Part shown: positions 1 to 12,941 of the stretch, in pieces
Layout: every line of letters begins with the position of its first letter
Position numbering within the stretch: the stretch's first letter is position 1
Assembly: GCA_021014325.1 (NCBI GenBank)
Contig: JAJGQC010000556.1
Coordinates: forward strand, 124,001-188,000
From: Plazaster borealis
Taxonomy: Eukaryota; Echinodermata; Asteroidea; Forcipulatida; Labidiasteridae
Length of the DNA: 64,000 nt
Reading direction: 5' to 3'
Notes under the pieces: model-generated
What the model was told of the DNA's origin: nothing
Seen by the model: the letters and a program-made list of their open reading frames with translations, nothing else
Database searches by the model: none
Program-made: the position numbers and the translations under genes

Positions 1-3000
1 GATTTGATTGGGATTTCATTTGGATTTAGATTTAATTTGGATTTGATTTGGATTTGGTTTGGATTTAATTTGGATTTGATTTTGATTTGGTTTTGATTAG
101 GATTTGATTGGGATTTAATTTGGATTTAGATTTAATTTGGATTTGATTTGGATTTGATTTGGATTGGATTTGGATTTGGATTTGATTTGCATTTGATTAG
201 GATTTGATAAGGATTTCATTTGGATTTGGATTTAATTTGGATTTGATTTGGATTTGATTTGGATTTGATTTGGATTTGATTTGGATTTGGATTTGATTTG
301 GATTTGATTAGGATTTCATTTGGATTTGGATTTGATTTGGATTTGGTTTGGTTTGGATTTAATTTGGATTGGATTTGGATTTGATTAGGATTTGATTGGG
401 ATTTCATTTGGATTAAGATTTGATTTGGATTTGATTTGGATTTGATTTGGATTTAATTTGGATTTGGATTTGATTAGGATTTGACAAGGATTTCATTTGG
501 ATTTGGATTTAATTTGGATTTGATTTGGATTTGAGTAGGATTTCATTTGGATTTGGATTTGATTTGGATTTAATTTTGATTGGATTTGGATTTGGATTTG
601 ATTAGGATTTGATTGGGATTTCATTTGGATTTAGATTTAATTTGGATTTGATTTGGATTTGATTTGGATTTGATTTGGATTTGATTTGGGTTTGGATTTG
701 ATTTGGATTTGATTAGGATTTGATAAGGATTTCATTTGGATTTGGATTTAATTTGGATTTGATTTGGATTTGATTAGGATTTTATTTGGATTTGGATTTG
801 ATTTGGACTTGGTTTGGATTTAATTTTGATTTTGATTTGGATTTGATTGGGATTTCATTTGGATTTAGATTTAATTTGGATTTGATTTGGATTTGATTAG
901 GATTTGATAAGGATTTCATTTGGATTTGGATTTGATTTGGATTTGATTAGGATTTCATTTGGATTTGGATTTGATTTGGATTTCATTTTGATTTGGACTT
1001 GATTTGCATTTGATTTGGATTTGGTTTGGATTTGGTTTGGATTTGAGTTGGATTTGATTTGGATTTGATTAGGATTTGATTAGGATTTCATTTGGATTTG
1101 GATTTAATTTGGATTTGATTTGGATTTGATTAGGATTTCATTTTGATTTGGATTTAATTTGGATTTGATTTGGATTTGGTTTCGATTTAATTTGGATTTG
1201 ATTTGAATTTGGATTTGATTTGGATTTCATTTGGATTTAGATTTAATTTGATTTGGATTTGATTTGGATTTGATTTGGATTTGGATTTGATTTGGATTTG
1301 ATTAAGATTTGATAAGGATTTCATTTGGATTTGGATTTAATTTGGATTTGATTTGGATTTGATTAGGATTTCATTTGGATTTGGATTTGATATGGATTTG
1401 GTTTGGATTTGATTAGGATTTCATTTGGATTTCATTTGGATTTAATTTGGATTTAATTTGGATTTGATTTGGATTTCGATTTGATTGGGATTTCATTTGG
1501 ATTTAGATTTAATTTGGATTTGATTTGGATTTGGTTTGGATTTAATTTGGATTTGGATTTAATTTGGATTTGATTTGGATTTGATTGGGATTTCATTTTG
1601 ATTTAAATTTAATTTGGATTTGATTTGGATTTGGATTTCATTTGGATTTGATTTGGATTTGATTTGGATTTGATTAGGATTTGATTTGGATTTGATTGGG
1701 ATTTAATTTGGATTTTATTTGGATTTGATTAGGATTTCATTTGGATTTGGATTTGATTTGGATTTGATTTGGATTTAATTAGGATTTGATAAGGATTTCA
1801 TTTGGATTTGGATTTAATTTGGATTTCATTTGGATTAGAGTAGGATTTCATTTGGATTTGAATTTGATTTGGATTTGATTAAGATTTGATTAAGATTTCA
1901 TTTGGATTTAATTTGGAATTGACTTGGATTTGATTGGGATTTCATTTTGATTTAAATTTAATTTGGGTTTGATTTGGATTTGGATTTCATTTGGATTTGA
2001 TTTGGATTTGATTTGGATTTGATTAGGATTTGATTTGGATTTCATTTGGATTTGGATTTAATTTGGATTTGATTTGGATTTGATTAGGATTTCATTTGGA
2101 TTTGGATTTGATTTGGATTTCATTTTGATTTGGACTTGATTTGCATTTGATTTGGATTTGGTTTGGATTTGGTTTGGATTTGATTTGGATTTGATTTGGA
2201 TTTGATTACGATTTGATTAGGATTTCATTTGGATTTGGATTTAATTTGGATTTGATTTGGATTCGATTTGGATTTAATTTGGATTTGATTTGAATTTGGA
2301 TTTGATTTGGATTTCATTTGGATTTAGATTTAATTTGATTTGGATTTGATTTGGATTTGATTTGGATTTGATTTGGATTTGGATTTGATTTGGATTTGAT
2401 TAAGATTTGATAAGGATTTCATTTGGATTTGGATTTAATTTGATTTCATTTCGATTTGATTTGGATTTGGTTTGGATTTAATTTGGATTTGATTTGGATT
2501 TCGATTTGATTGGGATTTCATTTGGATTTAAATTTAATTTGGATTTGATTTGGATTTGATTTGGATTTGATTTGGATTTGATTTGGATTTGATTAGGATT
2601 TGATAAGGATTTCATTTGGATTTGGATTTAATTTGGATTTCATTTGGATTTGGGTAGGATTTCATTTGGATTTGGATTTGATTTGGATTTGATTCGGATT
2701 TGATTAAGATTTGATTAGGATTTCATTTGGATTTGGATTTAATTTGGATTTGATTTCGATTTGATTAGGATTTCATTTTGATTTAAATTTAATTTGGATT
2801 TGATTTGGATTTGGATTTAATTTGGATTTGATTTGGATTTGATTTGGATTTGATTAGGATTTGATAAGGATTTCATTTGGATTTGGATTTCATTTGGATT
2901 TGATTTGGATTTGATTAGGATTTCATTTGGATTTGGATTTAATTTGGATTTGATTAGGATTTCATTTTGATTTGGATTTAATTTGGATTTGATTTGGATT

Positions 3001-6000
3001 TAATTTGGATTTGATTTGAATGTGGATTTGATTAGGATTTGATTTGGATTTCATTTGGATTTAGATTTAATTTGGATTTGATTTGGATTTGATTTGGATT
3101 TGATTTGGATTTGATTTGGATTTGATTTGGATTTGATTTGGATTTGGATTTGATTTGGATTTGATTAGGATTTGATCAGGATTTCATTTGGATTTGGATT
3201 TAATTTGGATTTGATTTGGATTTGATTAGGATTTCATTTGGATTTGGATTTGATATGGATTTGGTTTGGATTTGATTAGGATTTGATTTGGATTGGATTT
3301 GGATTTGGTTTGGATTTAATTTGGATTTGATTTGGGTTTCGATTTGATTGGGATTTCATTTGGATTAAGATTTAATTTGGATTTGATTTGGATTTGGTTT
3401 GGATTTAATTTGGATTTGATTTGGGTTTGGTTTGGATTTAATTTGGATTTGATTTGGATTTGGTTTTGATTAGGATTTGATTTGGATTTCATTTGGATTT
3501 AGATTTAATTTGGATTTGATTTGGATTTGATTTGGATTTGGATTTGATTTGGATTTGATTAGGATTTGATAAGGATTTAATTTGGATTTCATTTGGATTT
3601 GAGTAGGATTTCATTTGGATTTGGATTTGATTTGGATTTGATTAGGATTTCATCTGGATTTGATTTGGATTTGGATTTGATTAGGATTTGATTGGGATTT
3701 CATTTGGATTTAGATTTAATTTGGATTTGATTTGGATTTGGTTTGGATTTAATTTGGATTTGATTTGGATTTGGTTTGGATTTAATTTGGATTTGACTTG
3801 GACTTGATTTGCATTTGATTTGGATTTGGTTTGGATTTGGTTTGGATTTGATTTGGATTTGATTTGGATTTGATTAGGATTTGATTAGGATTTCATTTGG
3901 ATTTGGATTTAATATGGATTTGATTTGGATTTGATTAGGATTTCATTTTGATTTGGATTTAATTTGGATTTGATTTGGATTTGATTTGAATTTAATTTGG
4001 ATTTGATTTGAATTTGGATTTGATTTGGATTTCATTTGGATTTGATTTGGATTTGGATTTAATTTGGATTTGATTTGGATTTGATTTGGATTTAATTTGG
4101 ATTTGATTTGAAGTTGGATTTGATTTGGATTTCATTTGGATTTCATTTGGATTTAGATTTGGATTTGATTTGGATTTGATTTGGATTTGATTTGGATTTG
4201 GATTTGATTTGGATTTGATTAGGATTTGATAAGGATTTCATTTGGATTTGGATTTAATTTGGATTTGATTTGGATTTGATTAGGATTTCATTTGGATTTG
4301 GATTTGATATGGATTTGGTTTGGATTTGATTAGGATTTGATTTGGATTTCGATTTGATTGGGATTTCATTTGGATTTTATTTGGATTTCATTTGGATTTG
4401 GATTTGATTTGGATTTGATTTGGATTTGATTTGGATTTGATTTGGATTTGATTTGGATTTGATTTGGATTTGGATTTGATTTGGATTTGATTTGGATTTG
4501 ATTTGGATTTGATTTGGATTTGATTTGGATTTGGATTTAATTTGGATTTGATTTGGATTTGATTTGGATTTAATTTGGATTTGATTTGAATTTGGATTTG
4601 ATTTGGATTTCATTTGGATTTAGATTTAATTTGATTTGGATTTGATTTGGATTTGATTTGGATTTGATTTGGATTTGGATTTGATTTGGATTTGATTAAG
4701 ATTTGATAAGGATTTCATTTGGATTTGGATTTAATTTGGATTTGATTTGGATTTGATTTGGATTTGATTTGAATTTAGATTTAATTTGGATTTGATTTGG
4801 ATTTGATTTGGATTTGGTTTGGATTTAGATTTAATTTGGATTTGATTTGGATTTGATTTAGATTTGATTAGGATTTGATAAGGATTTCATTTGGATTTGG
4901 ATTTAATTTGGATTTCATTTTGATTTGGATTTAATTTGGATTTGATTTGGATTTGATTTGGATTTGATTAGGATTTGATTAGGATTTCATTTGGATTTGG
5001 ATTTAATTTGGATTTGATTTGGATTTGATTAGGATTTCATTTTGATTTGGATTTGATTTGGATTTGATTTGAATTTGGATTTGATTAGGATTTGATTTGG
5101 ATTTGATTTGGATTTGATTTGGATTTGATTTGGATTTGATTTGGATTTGGATTTGAGTAGGCTTTCATTTGGATTTGGATTTAATTTGGATTTGATTTGG
5201 ATTTCATTTTGATTTGGATTTAATTTGGATTTGATTTGGATTTAATTTGGATTTGATTTGAATGTGGATTTGATTAGGATTTGATTTGGATTTCATTTGG
5301 ATTTAGATTTAATTTGGATTTGATTTGGATTTGATTTGGATTTCGATTTGATTGGGATTTCATTTGGATTTAGATTTGATTTGGATTTGATTAGGATTTC
5401 ATTTTGATTTGGATTTAATTTGGATTTGATTTGGATTTGATTTGGATTTAATTTGGATTTGATTTGAATTTTGATTTGATTTGGATTTCATTTGGATTTA
5501 GATTTAATTTGATTTGGATTTGATTTGGATTTGATTTGGATTTGGATTTGATTTGGATTTGATTAAGATTTGATAAGGATTTCATTTGGATTTGGATTTA
5601 ATTTGGATTTGATTTGGATTTGATTAGGATTTCATTTGGATTTGGATTTGATATGGATTTGGTTTGGATTTGATTAGGATTTCATTTGGATTTGATTTGG
5701 ATTTGGTTTGGATTTAATTTGGATTTGATTTGGATTTGATTTGGATTTCGATTTGATTGGGATTTCATTTGGATTTAGATTTAATTTGGATTTGATTTGG
5801 ATTTGGTTTGGATTTAATTTGGATTTGATTTGAATTTTGATTTGATTTGGATTTCATTTGGATTTAGATTTAATTTGATTTGGATTTCATTTGGATTTGA
5901 TTTGGATTTGATTTGGATTTGGATTTGATTTGGATTTGATTAAGATTTGATAAGGATTTCATTTGGATTTGGATTTAATTTGGATTTGATTTGGATTTGA

Positions 6001-9000
6001 TTTGGATTTGATTTGGATTTGATTTGGATTTGATTTGGATTTCATTTGGATTTAGATTTAATTTGGATTTGATTTGGATTTGATATGGATTTGGTTTGGA
6101 TTTGATTAGGATTTCATTTCGATTTGATTTGGATTTGTTTTGGATTTAATTTGGATTTGATTTGGATTTGGTTTGGATTTAATTTGGATTTGATTTGGAT
6201 TTGGTTTGGATTTAATTTGGATTTGATTTGGACTTGATTTGCATTTGATTTGGATTTGGTTTGGATTTATTTTGGATTTGATTTGGATTTGATTTGGATT
6301 TGATTTGGATTTGATTAGGATTTGATTAGGATTTCATTTGGATTTGGATTTAATATGGATTTGATTTGGATTTGATTAGGATTTCATTTTGATTTGGATT
6401 TAATTTGGATTTGATTTGGATTTGATTTGGATTTAATTTGGATTTGATTTGAATTTGGATTTGATTTGGATTTGATTTGGATTTGATTTGGATTTGATTA
6501 GGATTTAATTAGGATTTCATTTGGATTTGGATTTAATTTGGATTTGATTTGGATTTGATTAGGATTTCATTTTGATTTGGATTTAATTTGGATTTGATTT
6601 GGATTTAATTTGGATTTGATTTGGATTTGATTTGGATTTAATTTGGATTTGATTTGAAGTTGGATTTGATTTGGATTTCATTTGGATTTAGATTTAATTT
6701 GGATTTGATTTGGACTTGATTTGCATTTGATTTGGATTTGGTTTGGATTTCATTTGGATTTGGATTTAATTTGGATTTGATTTGGATTTGATTAGGATTT
6801 CATTTTGATTTGGATTTAATTTGGATTTGATTTGGATTTGATTTGGATTTAATTTGGATTTGATTTGAATTTTGATTTGATTTGGATTTCATTTGGATTT
6901 AGATTTAATTTGATTTGGATTTGATTTGGATTTGATTTGGATTTGATTTGGATTTGGATTTGATTTGGATTTGATTAAGATTTGATAAGGATTTCATTTG
7001 GATTTGGATTTAATTTGGATTTGATTTGGATTTGATGAGGATTTCATTTGGATTTGGATTTGATATGGATTTGGTTTGGATTTGATTAGGATTTCATTTC
7101 GATTTGATTTGGATTTGGTTTGGATTTAATTTGGATTTGATTTGGATTTGATTTGGATTTCGATTTGATTGGGATTTCATTTGGATTTAGATTTAATTTG
7201 GATTTGATTTGGATTTGGTTTGGATTTAATTTGGATTTGATTTGGGTTTGGTTTTGATTAGGATTTGATTGGGATTTCATTTGGATTTAAATTTAATTTG
7301 GATTTGATTTGGATTTGATTTGGATTTGATTTGGATTTGGATTTGATTTGGATTTGATTAGGATTTGATAAGGATTTCATTTGGATTTGGATTTAATTTG
7401 GATTTCATTTGAATTTGAGTAGGATTTCATTTGGATTTGGATTTAATTTGGATTTAATTTGGATTTGATTTGGATTTAATTTGGATTTGATTTGAATTTT
7501 GATTTGATTTGGATTTCATTTGGATTTAGATTTAATTTGATTTGGATTTGATTTGGATTTGATTTGGATTTGATTTGGATTTGGATTTGATTTGGATTTG
7601 ATTAAGATTTGATAAGGATTTCATTTGGATTTGGATTTAATTTGGATTTGATTTGGATTTGATTAGGATTTCATTTGGATTTGGATTTGATATGGATTTG
7701 GTTTGGATTTGATTAGGATTTCATTTCGATTTGATTTGGATTTGGTTTGGATTTAATTTGGATTTGATTTGGATTTCGATTTGATTGGGATTTCATTTGG
7801 ATTTGGATTTAATTTGGATTTGATTTGGATTTGATTAGGATTTCATTTTGATTTGGATTTAATTTGGATTTGATTTGGATTTGATTTGGATTTAATTTGG
7901 ATTTGATTTGAATTTTGATTTGATTTGGATTTCATTTGGATTTAGATTTAAATTGATTTGGATTTGATTTGGATTTGATTTGGATTTGGATTTGATTTGA
8001 ATTTGATTAAGATTTGATAAGGATTTCATTTGGATTTGGATTTAATTTGGATTTGATTTGGATTTGATTAGGATTTCATTTGGATTTGGATTTGATTTGG
8101 ATTTGGTTTGGATTTAATTTGGATTTGATTTGGATTTCGATTTGATTGGGATTTCATTTGGATTTAGATTTAATTTGGATTTGATTTGGATTTGGTTTGG
8201 ATTTAATTTGGATTTGATTTGGGTTTGGTTTTGATTAGGATTTGATTGGGATTTCATTTGGATTTAAATTTAATTTGGATTTGATTTGGATTTGATTTGG
8301 ATTTGATTTGGATTTGGATTTGATTTGGATTTGATTAGGATTTGATAAGGATTTCATTTGGATTTGGATTTAATTTGGATTTGATTAGGATTTCATTTTG
8401 ATTTGGATTTAATTTGGATTTGATTTGGATTTAATTTGGATTTGATTTGAATTTGGATTTGATTAGGATTTGATTTGGATTTCATTTGGATTTAAATTTA
8501 ATTTGGATTTAATTTGGATTTGATTTGGATTTGATTTGGATTTGATTTGGATTTGATTTGGATTTGGATTTGATTTGGATTTGATTAGGATTTGATCAGG
8601 ATTTCATTTGGATTTGGATTTAATTTGGATTTGATTTGGATTTGATTAGGATTTCATTTGGATATGGATTTGATATGGATTTGGTTTGGATTTGATTAGG
8701 ATTTGATTTGGATTTGATTTGCATTTGGTTTGGATTTAATTTGGATTTGATTTGGATTCCGATTTGATTGGGATTTCATTTGGATTTAGATTTAATTTGG
8801 ATTTGATTTGGATTTGGTTTGGATTTAATTTGTATTTGATTTGTATTTGGTTTTGATTAGGATTTGATTTGGATTTCATTTGGATTTAGATTTAATTTGG
8901 ATTTCATTTGGATTTGATTTGGATTTGGATTTGATTAGGATTTGATAAGGATTTAATTTAGATTTGGATTTAATTTGGATTTCATTTGGATTTGAGTAGG

Positions 9001-10899
9001 ATTTCATTTGGATTTGGATTTGATTTGGATTTGATTTGGATTTGAGTTGGATTTGATTAGGATTTAATTTGGATTTGGATTTAATTTGGATTTGAGTAGG
9101 ATTTCATTTTGATTTAAATTTAATTTGGATTTGATTTGGATTTGATTTGGATTTCATTTTGATTTAAATTTAATTTGGATTTGATTTGGATTTGATTTGG
9201 ATTTGAATTTGATTTGGATTTGATTAGGATTTGATAATGATTTCATTTGGATTTGGATTTAATTTGGATTTGGTTTGGATTTGATTAGGATTTCATTTGG
9301 ATTTGATTTGGACTTGGTTTGGATTTAATTTGGATTTGATTTGGATTTCGATTTGATTAGGATTTGATTAGGATTTCATTTGGATTTGATTAGGATTTCT
9401 TTTGGATTTGGATTTGATTAGGATTTCATTTGGATTTGGATTTAATTTGGATTTGATTTGGATTTGATTTGGATTTGATTAGGATTTTATTAGGATTTGA
9501 TTTGGATTTGGTTTGGATTTGATTAGGAATTCATTTGGATTTGATTTGGATTTGGTTTGGATTTAATTTAGATTTGATTTCGATTTCGATTTGATTAGAA
9601 TTTGATTGGGATTTCATTTGGATTTGGATTTAATTTGGATTTAATTTGGATTTGATTTGGATTTGATTAGGATTTCATTTGGATTTGGATTTAATTTGGA
9701 TTTGATTTGGATTTCATTTGGATTTGGATTTAATTTGGATTTGATTTGGATTTCATTTGGATTTGGATTTCATTTGGATTTGAATTTAATTTGGATTTGG
9801 TTTGGATTTGATTAAGATTTCATTTGGATTTGGATTTGATTTGGATTTGATTAGGCTTTCATTTGGATTTGATTTGGATTTGGATTTGATTAGGATTTGA
9901 TTGGGATTTCATTTGGATTTAGATTTAATTTGGATTTGATTTGGATTTGGTTTGGATTTAATTTGGATTTGATTTGGATTTGGTTTGGATTTAATTTGGA
10001 TTTGATTTGGATTTGTTTTGGATCTGATTTGGATTTGATTTGGATTTGGATTTGATTAGGATTTGATTAGGATTTCATTTGGATTTGATTAGGATTTCAT
10101 TTGGATTTGGATTTAATTTGGATTTGATTTGGATTTGATTTGGATTTGATTAGGATTTCATTTGGATTTGGTTTGGATTTGATTAGGATTTCATTTGGAT
10201 TTGATTTGGATTTTGTTTGGATTTAATTTGGATTTGATTTGGATTTCGATTTGATTAGGATTTGATTGGGATTTCATTTGGATTTGGATTTAATTTGGAT
10301 TTAATTTGGATTTGATTTGGATTTGATTAAGATTTGATTAGGATTTCATTTGGATTTGGATTTGATTAGGATTTCATTTGGATTTGGATTTAATTTGGAT
10401 TTGATTTGGATTTGATTAGGATTTGACTAGGATTTCATTTGGATTTGGATTTGATTAGGATTTCATTTGGATTTGGATTTAATTTGGATTTGATTTGGAT
10501 TTGATTAGGATTTTATTAGGATTTCATTTGGATTTGGTTTGGATTTGATTAGGATTTCATTTGGATTTGATTTGGATTTCGTTTGGATTTAATTTGGATT
10601 TGATTTGGATTTCGATTTGATTAGGATTTCATTTGGATTTGGATTTAATTTGGATTTAATTTGGATTTGATTTGGATTTGATTAGGATTTGATAAGGATT
10701 TCATTTGGATTTGGATTTAATTTGGATTTGATTTGGATTTGATAAGGATTTCATTTGGATTTGGATTTGAATTTGATTTGGATTTGATTGGGATTTGATA
10801 AGGATTTGATTTGGATTTGGATTTAATTTGGATTTGATTTGGATTTGTTTAGGATTTGATTTGGATTTGGATTTCATTTTGATTTGTATTTGATTTTGA
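1..10899. repeat. GGATTT/NATTT satellite, array 1 (left edge outside window)
   Basis: The stretch is built of a 6-bp word GGATTT alternating with a 5-bp word, mostly GATTT and less often CATTT, AATTT, GATTA, GATAA, GATAT or GGTTT, giving an 11-bp basic unit. C is almost absent from the + strand, so the strands are strongly asymmetric. The order of the variant words recurs over hundreds of bases: the block around the rare word GGACTTGATTTGCATTT at about 995 recurs at about 2,132, an offset of 1,137 bp. On the - strand three 11-bp units make 33 nt, so stop-poor stretches read as an 11-residue N/P/Q/I/K/S repeat. I regard these as non-coding. The array starts before base 1 and ends where monomer-like sequence begins. 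Confidence 0.97.
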
Positions 10900-11046
10900 A
10901 ATAAAGAATACAAAGACAATTATACAATGAATAATAATAACAATGAAGGTGGTGTGGATGATAACAATAGGTTTTAATAGGCCATAACCATGGCCGGAAG
11001 TAAGTCCCTTTTTGCAATTAGGTTCGGAACTTACTGTGTTTTTACT
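10898..11046 (+). repeat. Partial satellite monomer at right edge of array 1
   Basis: The sequence from GAAATA onward matches the A-type monomer of the downstream tandem array, through GTGGTGTGGATGATAACAAT and GGCCATAACCATGG to TTTTTACTACCAT. It differs in two ways. It lacks the 28-bp CATGCCACRTGCATG segment between two AAGTCCC copies, leaving one copy at 11,002-11,008. It also continues after ACTACCAT into TGGATTGCG instead of AGGTTTTTGG. It therefore belongs to the longer monomer form seen at 42,764-43,250. Confidence 0.85.
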
Positions 11047-11163
11047 ACCATTGGATTGCGCTATCTCAAGTGGTAGGGTTGAAGTGATGAAGATCGCAGA
11101 CGGGGGGTTACTGGTGGGTGCTGCTGGAATGGCTGCCTTGACCGTTCTGCCTGACTGGCAACA
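11047..11163. repeat. Internal segment of the long monomer, left copy
   Basis: This segment (TGGATTGCGCTATCTCAAG, GCAGACGGGGGG, GGAATGGCTGCCTTGACC) is shared with 20,766-20,878 and 42,839-42,985 but absent from every unit of the 11,751-20,575 array. It marks the portion lost when the tandem A and B monomers arose. Its function is unknown. Confidence 0.8.
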
Positions 11164-11618
11164 TCTCTCCTGAAGTCGGGTGGGGTAATGCCAGTGAGTA
11201 GATATAGTTGATCTGTCCTGGTTGGTTTAAGGCACCCAGTGATGATGCGGCAACTTTCGTTGAGAGAACAATCCAGTTTTGATGCATGGGACCAGTTTTG
11301 AAGAAATTCTCATAAACATTGCCACAGACATCTAGGAAATGAGTGTTTTTAACTTTTTTCAACCTGCCGCTACGGGACGCTTTTGAAATGTGTGACTTCA
11401 CCGGTCCAAATTGTTTAAACCAAACACTTGCCAGTTAAAAACAACTCAAAAAAACATTGTCACTTTCTGCTACTTTCAATTTACTAGGCATAGCAAAGTA
11501 TAAAAACCTTGTAATTCGACACGTGATGACGTCATCATGACGTCATTTTTTGCATGCCGTCTTCATGTTACGGTTCAAGTACATGCCAAGTTTAAAGTTT
11601 TACAACTTATACTTTTTG
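11164..11618. other. 455-bp segment unique to the left transition block
   Basis: In the long monomer at 42,985 the parts ending CTGGYAACA and beginning GCGAAATCTGC are adjacent. Here they are separated by about 455 bp seen nowhere else in the window. The segment holds an AT-rich stretch with TATAAAAA at about 11,499 and two TGACGTCA palindromes at 11,527-11,545. A 97-codon open frame on the - strand (11,108-11,401) crosses its left boundary and resembles nothing I recognise. The segment is either an insertion here or a deletion from the other copy. Confidence 0.6.
11527..11545. promoter_or_regulatory. Two CRE-like TGACGTCA palindromes
   Basis: Two full TGACGTCA sites lie 11 bp apart, about one helical turn. 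TGACGTCA is the consensus for CREB/ATF-type bZIP factors. A related, degenerate version (CACGTCATCATGACATCAT) is present near 47,349. Whether either drives transcription cannot be told from sequence. Confidence 0.35.
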
Positions 11619-11750
11619 CGAAATCTGCAAGAAAAGGTTCAGGGAGAAGAAGAAGAGGCAGAAAAACCCCCAAAAAACTTAACGATAACAATAGATTTTC
11701 GGCTGATGAGCCGAACACCTAATAATAATGCATTTATAATGCGCCATCTA
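11619..11750. repeat. Monomer piece leading into the tandem array
   Basis: This matches 42,985-43,100: GCGAAATCTGCAAGA, a GAAGAAGAAGAGG tract, AACCCCC, then TTTTCGGCTGATGAGCCGAA and the AATAATAATGCATTTATAAT tail that every array unit carries. Here the hairpin TCGGCT-GATG-AGCCGA is intact. In the array it has become TTGGCTAATGAGCCGA, with two changes, so the flank keeps the more complete form. Confidence 0.8.
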
Positions 11751-12374
11751 TCTAGATCTAGTGTACAAGACCCGATTCCGAGGCACAAAACCCCCCAAAA
11801 AAACATATAACCAACAAAAGAGAAATATAGAACACAAAGACAATTATACAATGAATAATAATAATAATGAAAGTGGTGTGGATAATAACAATAGGTTTTA
11901 ATAGGCCATAACCATGGCTGGAAGTAACTCCCACATGCCACGTGCATGTGTCCAAGTCCCTTTTCGCAATTAAGTTCGGAACTTCCAGTATTTTCACTAC
12001 CATAGGTTTTTGGCTAATGAGCCGAACACCTAATAATAATGCATTTATAATGCGCCATCTATCTAGATCTAGTGTACAAGACCCGATTCCGAGGCGCAGA
12101 ACCAAAAACAAACAAACATATAACCAACAAAAGAGAAATATAGAACACAAAGACAATTATACAATGAATAATAATAATAATGAAAGTGGTGTGGATGATA
12201 ACAATAGGTTTTAATAGGCCATAACCATGGCCGGAAGTAAGTCCCACATGCCACATGCATGTGTCCAAGTCCCTTTTCGCAATTAAGTTCGGAACTTCCA
12301 GTGTTTTCACTACCATAGGTTTTTGGCTAATGAGCCGAACACCTAATAATAATGCATTTATAATGCGCCATCTA

Positions 12375-12682
12375 TCTAGATCTAGTGTACAAGACCCGAT
12401 TCCGAGGCGCAGAACCAAAAAACAAACATATAACCAACAAAAGAGAAATATAGAACACAAAGACAATTATACAATGAATAATAATAATAATGAAAGTGGT
12501 GTGGATGATAACAATAGGTTTTAATAGGCCATAACCATGGCCGGAAGTAAGTCCCACATGCCACATGCATGTGTCCAAGTCCTTTTCGCAATTAAGTTCG
12601 GAACTTCCAGTGTTTTTACTACCATAGGTTTTTGGCTAATGAGCCGAACACCTAATAATAATGCATTATAATGCACCATCTA
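12375..12682. repeat. Representative A-type monomer (308 bp)
   Basis: This unit carries all A markers: GACCCGATTCC, CATATAACC, the GAACACAAAGAC...GTGGATGA segment, GTAAGTCCC, TTTTTACTACC and GCATTATAATGCACC. Two TAA/AAT microsatellite patches lie inside it. It can serve as the reference unit for comparing the array. Confidence 0.85.
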
Positions 12683-12941
12683 TCTAGATCTAGTGTACAA
12701 GACCCTATTCCGAGGCGCAGAACCAAAAACAAACAAACATATAAGCAACAAAAGAGGAAATATAGATAACAATAGGTTTTAATAGGCCATAACCATGGCC
12801 GGAAGTAACTCCCACATGCCACGTGCATGTGTCCAAGTCCTTTTCGCAATTAAGTTCGGAACTTCCAGTGTTTTCACTACCATAGGTTTTTGGCTAATGA
12901 GCCGAACACCTAATAATAATGCATTTATAATGCGCCATCTA
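12683..12941. repeat. Representative B-type monomer (259 bp)
   Basis: This unit starts GACCCTATTCC, has CATATAAGC and GAGGAAATATAGATAAC, and ends GCATTTATAATGCGCC. The join ATATAGA/TAACAAT replaces 54 bp of the A unit, with GA shared at both deletion ends. It first appears here and then alternates with A. Confidence 0.85.

Noticed and set aside
11700..11716. CTGATGAG...GAA resembling a hammerhead ribozyme core, in a ~310-bp satellite as in newts and schistosomes
   Set aside because: There is no stem II between CTGATGAG and GAA, the GAAA is GAAC, and in array units the core is mutated to CTAATGAG. A simple TCGGCT/AGCCGA hairpin explains it.
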